Part shown: positions 46,069 to 55,044 of the stretch, one piece after another | Layout of the letters: each line of letters begins with the position of its first letter | Numbering within the stretch: the first letter of the stretch is position 1 | NCBI GenBank assembly: GCA_029891345.1 | Contig: CM056993.1 | Coordinates: forward strand, 109,545,800-109,609,799 | Origin: Dryococelus australis | Lineage: Eukaryota; Arthropoda; Insecta; Phasmatodea; Phasmatidae | Length of the DNA stretch: 64,000 bases | Direction: 5' to 3' | The notes under the pieces: model-generated | Seen by the model: only the letters and a program-made list of their open reading frames with translations | Told to the model about the DNA's origin: nothing | The model's database searches: none | Position numbers and translations under genes: made by a program

Positions 46069-46545
46069 AATGATGTGCTACGCGCAAGGATTCGAAAGTT
46101 ATCAAGACAAGTTTTTGTTATTAAAAAACTTGCCATTTTATATACGAATGATGATAATAATAGCAAAGTATTAAGTTTTAAATCTCCCATGCCTTGGTTT
46201 GTTTTAAATCCAGAAATCAAAATTATGTTTCGCCATCAAACTTACGAAATACGCGATTTAAAATGGGACTCTGGTGATATAGCTTACGAAGAACGTTTCC
46301 AGTACGTGAATGATGCGCTCCTCGAAGACTATCCCGTATACATACTTGGAAAAATGCAGAAGGAAATTTTAAAAAGTTTAATTAATGTAGAAGTCGTAAA
46401 CATCAGAAGATATAAAGACTGTCCAAGCATTAATTCGATAGTAAAATTCTATAACATTAATCACTGTGAGAAACAAATGTTTGGTTCACAATGCAAAAGT
46501 GAAGCTTTAAGAACGTATTTGAATCAGCACCCTACCTACGCGTGA
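46069..46545 (+). pseudogene. Unassigned coding fragment 3, about 155 residues
   Basis: The longest well-formed frame in this part runs from 46075 to a TGA at 46543-46545. An alternative ATG at 46069 opens 'MCYAQGFESYQDKFLLLKNL' in another frame and may be the true N-terminus before a frameshift near 46150. Strongly protein-like segments include 'IRDLKWDSGDIAYEERFQYV' and 'KDCPSINSIVKFYNINHC', with a Cys/His-containing C-terminal part. About 30 bp separate it from the previous fragment, the compact spacing of a viral genome. I cannot name the family. Confidence 0.45.
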
Positions 46546-46600
46546 AGATAATAATTTAGAAAAATTGTTTGTTACAGGTTTATAGCTGCCTAAACTTTGA

Positions 46601-46866
46601 AATGGAGACATTCAACTCAGAGCAGATGTACGAGAGTGATACTCAAGGTTACAAGAGAGTGTGGTTTAAGTCTAGAGACAACATATAATTCCAATTACAG
46701 ATGTGTAACGGATATGAACACTGGAACTTTTCACAAAGTTTGTCAGGAAATACCTATAAAGAACGAGTATTGTGTTATGGACAAGATGGCTGCTCGGTAT
46801 TTAACATGTGACCCGACAGTGAACTGCCCTGTTCTTCTGGGATCTATGTTTAAAAACTGTGAGTGA
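46601..46866 (+). pseudogene. Unassigned Cys-rich coding fragment 4
   Basis: The ATG at 46601 opens 'METFNSEQMYESDTQGYKRV', which stops after about 28 codons. The overlapping frame continues with 'YRCVTDMNTGTFHKVCQEIP', EYCVMD, 'RYLTCDPTVNCPV' and a final Cys before the stop at 46866. Six spaced cysteines suggest a secreted or virion-surface protein. It lies 55 bp after fragment 3 on the same strand. The family is not recognised. Confidence 0.4.
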
Positions 46867-46869
46867 AGA

Positions 46870-47239
46870 AATAACTAAGGAACCAGGGCTTAAACTAATT
46901 AAATATAAATTAAGCCGAGAGTTCACTAAGTCCTGTCTTGTGGACTGAAACATGTAATAACAAGCAACACATCGCGCAAATGAGAAATAGTGACCAAATT
47001 AAAATGTCGCCTTGTGGAATGTGGGATTTCGAAGTTTGGCAGAGCAACGCTTTTGGCAGTAAATTCGATTTACCAATATGTCTTTAAACAATTAATATGT
47101 TCCCGCACTGGAAGAAACTCTAACTATAAAAGAATGAACCATACATCGGAGCTTCAGTTATGATGGAGAGGTTTTACCCATAACTTAATTATGCTAGTGT
47201 TACTCCAGGTTACAGGAGAAGTAGATGTGTTTTGGGGAT
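46870..47239. other. AT-rich gap, no gene seen
   Basis: No protein-like frame of note. It separates the unassigned coding cluster from the DNA leading into the Polinton. Confidence 0.4.
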
Positions 47240-47680
47240 ACTGGCGCACACCACTTTTTGCGGTAATTTAACCCGAAAATACAACAAAAAATAGCATGAA
47301 CTTTTACTTGCTATTTGTAACGAAAGTACAGGAAAAAATTTAAAACTCAAAATCTGGAATTTAGTGGAAAAAACCGCTAAAAATCAAACAAATTTAAGAT
47401 AAAAACAAAAAATTTATCGTTTTCAAGCTGCTTTTTCACATTGCTAGAACCAACATAATTTTTGTTTAAAAAAAAAACAAGCAGTTTCAGCTCAAAATCA
47501 CACAAATTTTTACAATAGTTCACCAAAGGGCCGTGCAGAAATTTTGATGATCTAAACACAAGCAATTTACACCAAAAATATAAGAAAAAATAGCACTAAC
47601 AACTTCTTGCTATTTGTAATGAAAGTGAAAGAAAAAATTCAAAACTCGAAATCTGAAATACAATGAAATCATCATTATCG
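47240..47680 (+). repeat. A/T-rich direct repeats left of the Polinton genes
   Basis: An 85-bp block at about 47285-47371 ('cttgctatttgtaacgaaag', 'aaaactcaaaatctgg') recurs at about 47582-47667 ('cttgctatttgtaatgaaag', 'aaaactcgaaatctg'), 297 bp apart. The position at the outer edge of the gene cluster is compatible with a Polinton terminal repeat, but no matching inverted copy was found at the other end. Confidence 0.55.
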
Positions 47681-48109
47681 AAGTTCTACTATTTTTTTTA
47701 AAACATCTTTTATCTTCTAAAAATCATCACCTATTTCTCGAAGTACAAACGTGTCGTCAATGTTATCTAATATTGATAATTGTAAGCTTTGAAAATTTTA
47801 ATGAAATTTGCGAACCATGTTTTCAAGATATTCAGTTGCATTATTTAATCTATAGGAAGGAATTTTTGACCCTCTTTAGCCTTTTAAAATGTTTGTCAAA
47901 CTGCAAGGCAACACAGGCATTTTTTATTCACAAGGAAAAGAAATTTATTAAGAATTACTAAAATAATCTTTTATTTAATCAAAAAAATGTTAAACTTTTA
48001 AATGTAACCACTCAACTATAAGCTCAAAAAATTGTTTTAAACTATCGGAACAATTTGTTGATTCCTCCATTTAATAATATTAAAAATGTATAAATCTTCA
48101 GTAATCAGT

Positions 48110-49427
48110 AATCTTTCAAATAATCATAAGTAAGATTTCATTTACTAATTAAAACAACATTACAAATGGTACCTGCTTCTTCGGGAGTTTTATTAAAAAC
48201 AACACAAATTGTTATGTTTGTTTTTTCTTAGCTACAATTGTTTTTTTGTGTGAACAATCAATAACATATCAAGGTCTTTGTCCCAAAATTAATAGTAATT
48301 AATATCACCATCAAAGTTTACAGTTGGTTTATAATAGAGTTCATTCTTTCTAAAGTTGGTATCTAGTTTGGTTTATCAATTTCAAAAATCACTATAAGCA
48401 AGAAATTGTTTAAGATAAACACAGTTTTTAGTGTCTAAATTCCAGTTTTCTTTAGGAAAATTTCATTTCTACCATTTTTAACATAAATGTTTCTCACTTT
48501 ACAATGATCAAACATAGTACCACTATTATGCTATTCAGCACGATTTTTTTTTTGATTGAAAGCCTACAATTACAAAATCGGACATGTCAAATTGTAAATT
48601 ATTGAACTGATCTTTTATATCAAAGTTAAAAACATTTGTTCCTTTAGGAACATTTTTCTAAAAATTGCCAATAATCAAAACTAATAGGTGGATTAGGTTC
48701 TTTATAATTTTTTTTATTTAATTGCAACAGCCGTGTTCAATTCATATTCAACAATAGGCCACATAATTTCTAATTTTTCAATAGCAATTTTACCAGGATC
48801 AGGACGATGTTTCGTTAACTTTATCAACTTTATCTAAAGTTTCGTAAATAAATAAACAGTTATTATCAGATGAATAACGAAAAAAAGTAATTTTATAGCC
48901 ACTTTTCCAATAAACTTCATTGTTATCACGAATAAAACCAAACAGATATATAAGAGGATAGATTATTTCATTTGTTTTATTAATAGAAACAGTTTTAACC
49001 TCTTTTGTTATATTGCTAGAAACAGATTTTCTCGATATAGATTATCAACACCAGTAAATTCTAAATTATTTTGTTCAATTGGTGATCTTAATAAAGAATT
49101 CATAATTGTTGGTGTTATACCTGTATTATCAACAGTTTCAATAATATTTCCATGTTTTTAGATTTCTACTCTAGAAAATTAGAAAGGAAAAAAGTTAGAA
49201 CAAACATCAATATTGTCTTCTTCGCCATATTTTGCCTCATCTCCAACCTTATCTCTCTTTAGTAAACTAAATTGTTCATAAACATAAGCATCATTTGGGA
49301 AAGAAAAGCCATCTCATATTAGAATATCAAACTCGATTCTGTTATTGTAAACATTTAAATGCCTCTTAGTTTTATCTGTCGGAGGAAAAATTTGCCTCTC
49401 GAAGATCTCAATTCTTTTATAATTCAT
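48110..49427 (-). pseudogene. Polinton/adintovirus-type jelly-roll capsid protein remnant
   Basis: It starts at the ATG ending at 49427 ('MNYKRIEIFERQIFPPTDKT'). Landmarks in order are 'FSLLKRDKVGDEAKYGEEDN' (about 49260), 'NTGITPTIMNSLLRS' (about 49110), 'IYPLIYLFGFIRDNNEVYW' (about 48930), 'MSDFVIVGFQSKK' (about 48580), 'TMFDHCKVRNIYVKNG' (about 48500) and 'ICVVFNKTPEEAGTICNVV' (about 48190). From memory this order fits the capsid-type protein of insect Polintons. In-frame TGA and TAA codons and several frame changes break it. It is divergent from the plus-strand genes, with 87 bp between start codons. Confidence 0.65.
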
Positions 49428-49514
49428 TTATAAGTAAAAAAAAAGTATACAAATGGCAGAATAAAAGGGAGTTTGAAATTACTCACTGAATGATATAAAA
49501 AATGTAAAAAAATC

Positions 49515-50698
49515 ATGAAAAAGAATACGAAAAACAAGAAGAAAGAGCAACCATTAATCGACGAATTACGAAATATTGGTAAAAAAGTAGAAAAAGTAAG
49601 TGAAGAAAACTAAAATTTTATAACAACATTATTTCCAGTACCAGAAAAAAATTTAGATTATCCAACAACACCAAAAGAAACATCTTTTGAAAGAGAATTA
49701 TCTGCAGAACAAGAATCTCCTAATTTTGAAGAGCAAATGGGTATTATTCCAGTAAAAGATTTGCCACCTATAGCAGGTGTTTCTACTATAGATCGCAGAT
49801 AAGAAATTTCAGAAAGAATAAATGTTATTGATACTCAATATGGTTTACATGAAGAGGGACACATTTTTTACATAGGTAATACACGAGTAAAGATAGAAAA
49901 TGATAAAATAACTGTTAAAGGTAAATAATATAAATTAACAGAAGGACTTTCTAATTTATTAACAAAAGAGAAAGAAGATCTTAAGGACAATTTCACTGTT
50001 AATGACTATGAAAACTACACGTAAATTGTTCTAGATACCAATGTTGCATTCCAAGAATATAATAAATAAAAAAACCTATAATGGAAGTTGGAAATAAAAC
50101 AATATAATTAAACCAATTTATGATAACCATATAAAAGTATCACATTCAAGAACAGCACCAAACACACCAGAAAAAACAAGTTGTATATATTCTCCTAGAA
50201 CTGGTGATGGCATAAAAAAAATACAATAGTTTGTGAAAAGAATATATTTGGATGGATGATGTTAGAAAATTGGTTGATATATTATTAATTATTCATGACG
50301 AAGAAAATGCTGGAAATAACCATTATTACAATGAAAAAATGAATATTATGAATATGTTAAAAATTAATTTTTCTGATTTTATTATAAACAATCCGGAAGG
50401 AATTCCATATCAAATACGAGTTATGAATGTAATTCTGCAGTCATTTTGGAGTTCTGAACATCATGGCAAAGGTATAATAAATTGGGCACTAAACAATTTA
50501 AATCTGCCTGAAATGCATTTGCCAGGCTATAATTGTTGTGGCCCATTTACAAAATTAAATAAAATATTAGAAAGAGGTGACACGGGAGTAAATAAACTAG
50601 AGGAAACATGCAAATATCACAATATTGCTTATAGAGATCATAAAGATTTAGAATCTAGACATGGAGCTGATAAAATTTTACAAAAAGAAGTAAAATAA
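49515..50698 (+). pseudogene. Polinton protein with phospholipase A2-like domain
   Basis: The N-terminal part is one uninterrupted phase from 49515 to about 50069 containing five TAA codons ('FYIGNTRVKIENDKITVKGK' lies just before one). A frameshifted middle carries 'IIKPIYDNHIKVSH'. The last 149 codons (50252-50698) are intact: 'ENAGNNHYYNEKMNIMNMLK', then the PLA2-type core 'HLPGYNCCGPFTKLNKILER' followed by GDTGVNKLEETCKYHNIAY. The Gly-Pro-x-Thr calcium-loop-like segment and the Cys-x2-His-x2-Ala-Tyr helix match parvovirus/adintovirus PLA2 domains. The usual Asp after the catalytic His is Asn (HNIAY). Such domains help virions breach membranes. This copy is broken. Confidence 0.75.
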
Positions 50699-50813
50699 AC
50701 TATGTTAGATAAAAACACACAAATTGGTTAAGAAATTACTTCTATTGCTGTTGGCTCTGAACTATGTGTAAAAAATAAAACTTGGTTGGGGAATTTTAAT
50801 GTTTTATTGAATG

Positions 50814-50930
<117 letters not shown>

Positions 50931-50932
50931 TT

Positions 50933-51252
50933 ATGAAGATAACAAATATAACTTTCGATATTCCCTTAGAGGAATTAAAAGATTTGGGTATAGATAAATT
51001 TTTAACAAAGATGAAATTGTGAGCAAAAATAAAAAATTGAAAAAAGGCAAAAGTTTAAAATTAACTTTATCAATGCCAACAGTTAAAAAGATGAGCAAAG
51101 AAAAAACTGGAAGTGGTTTACATCGTGGAGGAATTATTCCCCTCGTACTTGCTGATTTAGTTGCACTTGGTGGTTTAGCTGTAATTTATAATTCTGTGGC
51201 ACAAACTAGAAAAATAAAGAAGAACCAGAAGGATAAAAAATACATAATTTAG
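50933..51252 (+). pseudogene. Small basic pX/pVI-like Polinton protein
   Basis: A short ATG frame (50933-51022) gives 'MKITNITFDIPLEELKDLGI' and then DKFLTKMKL. A second overlapping frame (51019 on, without an ATG) continues with 'KLKKGKSLKLTLSMPTVKKM'. Then follow 'GSGLHRGGIIPLVLADLVAL', a short hydrophobic stretch, and a basic tail to 51252. A Lys-rich part plus Gly-Gly and a hydrophobic segment resembles the small core or membrane-active proteins placed just before the protease in Polintons. The two frames suggest one gene with a small frameshift near 51015. Confidence 0.5.
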
Positions 51253-51254
51253 CA

Positions 51255-51751
51255 ATGGAAAACAAGGCTGGAAATGGATTAGGTGTAAAAAGAGAAAAGC
51301 AAAAAAAAAAAAAAAAAATTGAATATATGGCCACTATCTAATACCGATATCGAAAAATATGCAAAAATATTGAATATTAATAATTTCAGAAATCTTTATA
51401 TGATTGACTAATTATCAAAAAGTATGCTCAAAAATGAATGCGCTGCACTAAATTTGGACATTTCAGCAAATCTGGGGACTCATTGGGTTTGTTATTTTAA
51501 AGAAAATAATAATTTTTACTATTTTGATTCATTTGGAGGCAATATTCCTACTAATTTAACTAATTATATCAAAAGACAGGAATGTTTATAACAATGATGA
51601 TAGAATTCAGAATTTTAATTCAGTTATATGTGAACATCTATGTTTTATTTTATTACATCTTTTTTCGAGAGGATTTAAGTTTAACGATATAATTTCTATA
51701 TTATTAAATGGCAGATATATTCGGGAAACCAATAATCAAATCTTTAAATAA
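51255..51751 (+). pseudogene. Adenain-like cysteine protease of the Polinton
   Basis: The ATG frame at 51255 runs into an 18-A tract (51301-51318), after which the family frame resumes one base off: 'LNIWPLSNTDIEKYAKILNI'. Then come a TAA at 51409-51411, 'GTHWVCYF' with the catalytic His, and 'YYFDSFGGNIPTNL' with the acidic residue. After a frame change near 51585 comes 'SVICEHLCFILLHLFSRG' with the expected Cys. This His-Asp-Cys order is that of adenovirus-type maturation proteases, which cleave capsid precursors. The stop, the poly-A shift and the later frameshift inactivate it. Confidence 0.8.
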
Positions 51752-52800
51752 AATTTTCGATACTAATGCTTTTGCTTTTAAAAATTATGTTAATTCAAAA
51801 TGTGAAAATATTATTTGTGATTTTAAAAAGATGTAGTTTTAAAATATAAAACTATCGAGTCTGATTATGCTTTAAAAATTATCTACATTCAAAATATAAA
51901 ACTATTATTTCTGACTATGCTTTAAAAACATATGTAGATTCAAAATATAATTTTTTTTTTCCGCTTTACATGATCAACTTAGTAAAAATTTTGTTTACAC
52001 AAAAGATTATGTTTCTCTTCATAATAGTAAAATAAATAATGTGGCTGATTCTGTAGATGGAAAAGATGCAGTCAATAAAAGACTTTTTGATTTAAAAAAT
52101 AGCAGTACATGCATTAAAAACAGATGTAGTTCCTTTGTTTCTGATTTTAAAACATAGGTAGATTCACAATGCAATTCAAGTGTTTCTGCTATACAAAGAA
52201 AACTAAGCACTTATTTTGATTATACAAAATCTTATGTTTCTTTTTTAGGGCACAAAGTTTTTAATATAGATGATCCTGTAAATGGAATTAATAAAAGATA
52301 TTTCGATAAAGAAATAGCTAATAAATTACAAAATTTAAACAAATCAGTTACGAATTATTGTAATAAACTTCCTAACTTAAAAGTTAAAAAAAGCAAAGAA
52401 GTTTTTAAATAAAGAACTAGATGATAAATTACAAAATTTAAACCAATCAGTTTTGAATAACTGTGAAATGCTTGTTAATCTAAAAGTTGAAAAATGCAAG
52501 GAAATAAAGTCTTATGTATTTTGTTTACCTGTAAAGTGGAATAAAAACACTAATGTTTTTCACTAGGTAATAATCACATTTTCTTTGGTTAGTGATGGAT
52601 TGTAGTGCTTATAAAATAATTACTGCAAATCTAATTTACCTGATGATGCTCTAACTATTATTAAAGAATCTACAAAAATTGATTGTAGTAAACCTTTTGA
52701 TGTTAAGGGAGACAGTATTATAATTTTAAAAATAAAAATAATAAAGTATATAAATATGATGGATTGATGACTACTATAGGCATATTCATAAAATATAAAG
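51708..52800 (+). pseudogene. Fibre-like protein built of short repeats
   Basis: It begins at 51708, overlapping the protease end: 'MADIFGKPIIKSLNKIFDTN'. A 51-bp unit is repeated at about 51840 and 51895 ('tctgactatgctttaaaaac' type). Two longer units, at about 51985 and 52220, read 'YTKDYVSLHNSKINNVADSV' with DAVNKRLFDL, and 'YTKSYVSFLGHKVFNIDDPV' with INKRYFDKEIA. Polar repeats of this kind with periodic Val/Asp/Asn turns look like the shaft of trimeric phage or viral fibres. Stops and frameshifts are frequent. The end near 52800 is approximate. Confidence 0.5.
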
Positions 52801-52840
52801 ATTAGCTATTTAATTTTTTTACTATTAAATATAGAAAACT

Positions 52841-53008
52841 TGGTGCTTTAAGTGTAAGAAAGTCACTAAAAATAATGATTTAAAAACTGAAAATACTAAA
52901 AATGGACGATTAGTTCAGAAAAGTAAATGTTCAATACATAATTCTAATAAATCAACATTTAAAAAAATTGTCTACTGCGAGAGAGGGCGTAATCAATTAA
53001 TTATATAA
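52841..53008 (+). pseudogene. Small zinc-ribbon-like Polinton protein
   Basis: The frame gives 'WCFKCKKVTKNNDLKTENTK', then KSKCSIHNSNKS and stops at 53006-53008. The C-x2-C start followed by a later Cys fits a short zinc ribbon that I recall among Polinton small ORFs. The second metal pair is incomplete here. It overlaps the integrase frame by two bases and its own start codon is not identifiable. Confidence 0.4.
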
Positions 53009-53640
53009 GCATGCAAGAAGAAATTTTACAAGAATAAAAGTGATTTTGTATGGTATTGATTATTTATGGCAAATTGATCTTGTAGAGATGAATACTCACA
53101 ATTTGAAAGGAATACCACATGTAAACAATGGATACAAATATATTATGACAATTATTTATGTTTTTTTTTTTTCAAAACTTGCATTTGCTGTACCTATTAA
53201 AGATATAACAGCTTAAAATGTAGCAATTGCTTTAGAATCTATATTAATTAAAAGAAAACCATGTAATATTCAAGTATATACTAAACCAAAATACAAAGTT
53301 CATGATGTTCACATTAGCAAAATTAAATTAATTTTAGAAAAGGGATATACTGCAAATTGGTCAACAGAAATGTTTACTATTTTTAAAGTTTTAAATTATA
53401 ATGTACCAACTTACAAACTGAAAGATATTAATGGAGAAGAAATAAAGGATAATTTTATGAACATGAAATAATGAAGAAATACTATCCAAATGAATATTTG
53501 GTTGAAAAAGTTTTAAAAACAAAATGTGCTAACGTAGCTACACAAATTTACCCCAAATGGTTAGGTTTTTATAGCTTACGTAACTCATGGATTAATAAAA
53601 CAGATGTTTTGTACATTTTAAATATTTTTTATAATTATCT
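53007..53640 (+). pseudogene. Polinton integrase with chromodomain, core deleted
   Basis: The frame 53007-53471 has 'HARRNFTRIKVILYGIDYLW' then QIDLVEM with the first catalytic Asp, and 'GYKYIMTIIYVF'. After a TAA at 53214-53216 it jumps from 'ALESILIKRKPCNIQVY' directly to 'KPKYKVHDVHISKIKLILEK', so most of the core, including the second Asp and the Glu, is missing. 'GYTANWSTEMFTIFKVLNYN' is the C-terminal SH3-like part. After a frameshift near 53455 a chromodomain follows: 'YLVEKVLKTKCANVATQIYP', then KWLGFYS, NSWI (about 53500-53620). It would have integrated the element. Confidence 0.8.
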
Positions 53641-53689
53641 CATTCAAATGCAAAAACATAATGCACATTGTTTTAATGGCTGCTTTGAC

Positions 53690-53930
53690 ATTCTTTTAAC
53701 ATTCATTTTAATGTTTGTTTTAAAATTAGTTTTTATGTTCATTTTAACATTTGTTTTAATGTTTGTTTTAATATTATTTTAATATTTGTTTTAAAATCGG
53801 TTTGTAGTTAATTTAAACATTTTTTTTTAACATTCATTTTATTGCTTGTTTTAACATTAAATTTAACATTTATTTTAACATTTGTTTTGATGTTTGTTTT
53901 AATGTTCATTTTAATTTAAACCTGTTTTCA
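53690..53930 (+). repeat. 12-bp-period minisatellite
   Basis: Degenerate units of the form TTTTAAYRTTYR ('ttttaatgtttg', 'ttttaacattca') repeat about 20 times. It extends the open frame beginning at 53471 with Leu/Phe/Met/Val repeats, which are not part of the integrase. Confidence 0.9.
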
Positions 53931-54192
53931 ATAATTTTTAATTTTAATAAAGTCTTTGATCTTATTTGTGTATTTTCATTTATTCATTTTTCGACTCACA
54001 TCTATTGTAATAAAGCCATAATATCATTATTGAAAGAAAAAAAAACAAATTGTTGTAGGTACTAAATATCAAATTCTGACCTTTTTAAAACAATAAATGG
54101 TCACTGTAATTAGGCATATGGTATGTTTATCATATATGATGAATAAAATCATTTATAAACACATATAATTGCTAGTTTTCCACCAAAAACCA

Positions 54193-54315
54193 ATGTATTG
54201 TTTTAGAGATCATATTACTTATGAGCCTACGTATCCAATTAGAGATGAAAATGATAAACTAATTGATTTTTACAGTGCCGATATTGAAATTGTTTTAAAA
54301 ACTAAAGAAGTTTAA
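54193..54315 (+). pseudogene. 40-codon Polinton-associated fragment
   Basis: The frame starts 'MYCFRDHITYEPTYPIRDEN' and continues DKLIDFYSADIEIVLKTKEV to a TAA. The phrase around Pro-Ile-Arg-Asp-Glu-x-x-x-Leu-Ile-Asp-Phe looks like the conserved C-terminal end of a virion protein in these elements. The rest of that protein is not adjacent. Identification is from memory and weak. Confidence 0.35.
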
Positions 54316-54376
54316 AGGTATCCTTTGGACATCTTTAATATATTCGAAATATAATTATATAAATATTAATTAAAAA

Positions 54377-55040
54377 CTATTCATTTTGATAGCCATATGG
54401 TAATATATCTAGTTTATTTTCTAATACAAATACTTTGTTATCATAAGGACTTAATGCAATGCAATTATATTAACTCGATTTTATATATTTAATGCTTCTT
54501 GCTCCTCATTAGATTCACTGTTCTATATTGTATTTTCTCATTAAACAAATAATTCTCACAGTGCTCAAATGTATTACGCTTGCTAACAATGCATTCTTCT
54601 TCTTCGATTTTTATTTTCTTTATCGTCAACCTTATAAGCATACATTTTTTTAAATCGAAAACCAACAAATTCTTTAATTATTTTACCATTACATTTATCT
54701 TTCATTTTTTGTAAAACTTTCTTATTTATTTGAGGCATGTTATAAATATTCTCATTGGGATAATCACTTATATCAAATTTATCTAACATCGACTTCATAT
54801 CTTCAGGAAAATCTTCAGGTTTTATGCTATAAATGTATGAATAGGTATATTGATAACATCATTTAATTTTATCACCATATCTTGGTTTTATTACGTTATA
54901 ATGAAAATCATATGTGAATTCTTGCATTATGTGTAAAATTGACATGCCAACATAAATTGGTTTATTAAATTTTACATTTGTTTTATTTATATTTAGATCA
55001 ACTTCATGACTTTTTAAAAATATCTGTATTGACGATAGTG
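54377..55040 (-). pseudogene. C-terminal end of a Polinton family B DNA polymerase
   Basis: From right to left: 'NKPIYVGMSILHIMQEFTYD', 'FHYNVIKPRYGDKIK' and a TGA. Then comes the palm motif region 'QYTYSYIYSIKPEDFPEDMK', where Tyr-x-Asp-Thr-Asp-Ser is expected, so both catalytic Asp are lost. It is followed by 'KFDISDYPNENIYNMPQINK', 'DKCNGKIIKEFVGFRFKKMY', and in other frames 'ALENYLFNEKIQYRTVNLMR' and 'NAIALSPYDNKVFVLENKLD', ending YGYQNE at 54377. This is the thumb end of the protein-primed polymerase that copies Polinton DNA. The exonuclease, TPR and most of the palm domains are absent from the window. Confidence 0.8.
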
Positions 55041-55044
55041 CTTA

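Noticed and set aside
45870..46220. 116-codon minus-strand frame
   Set aside because: It is opposite the better plus-strand coding fragments and has no recognisable character.
44620..46866. Assignment of the coding cluster to a named insect virus family
   Set aside because: The compact layout and Cys-rich segment are suggestive, but I could not match any fragment confidently to a family, so no name is given.
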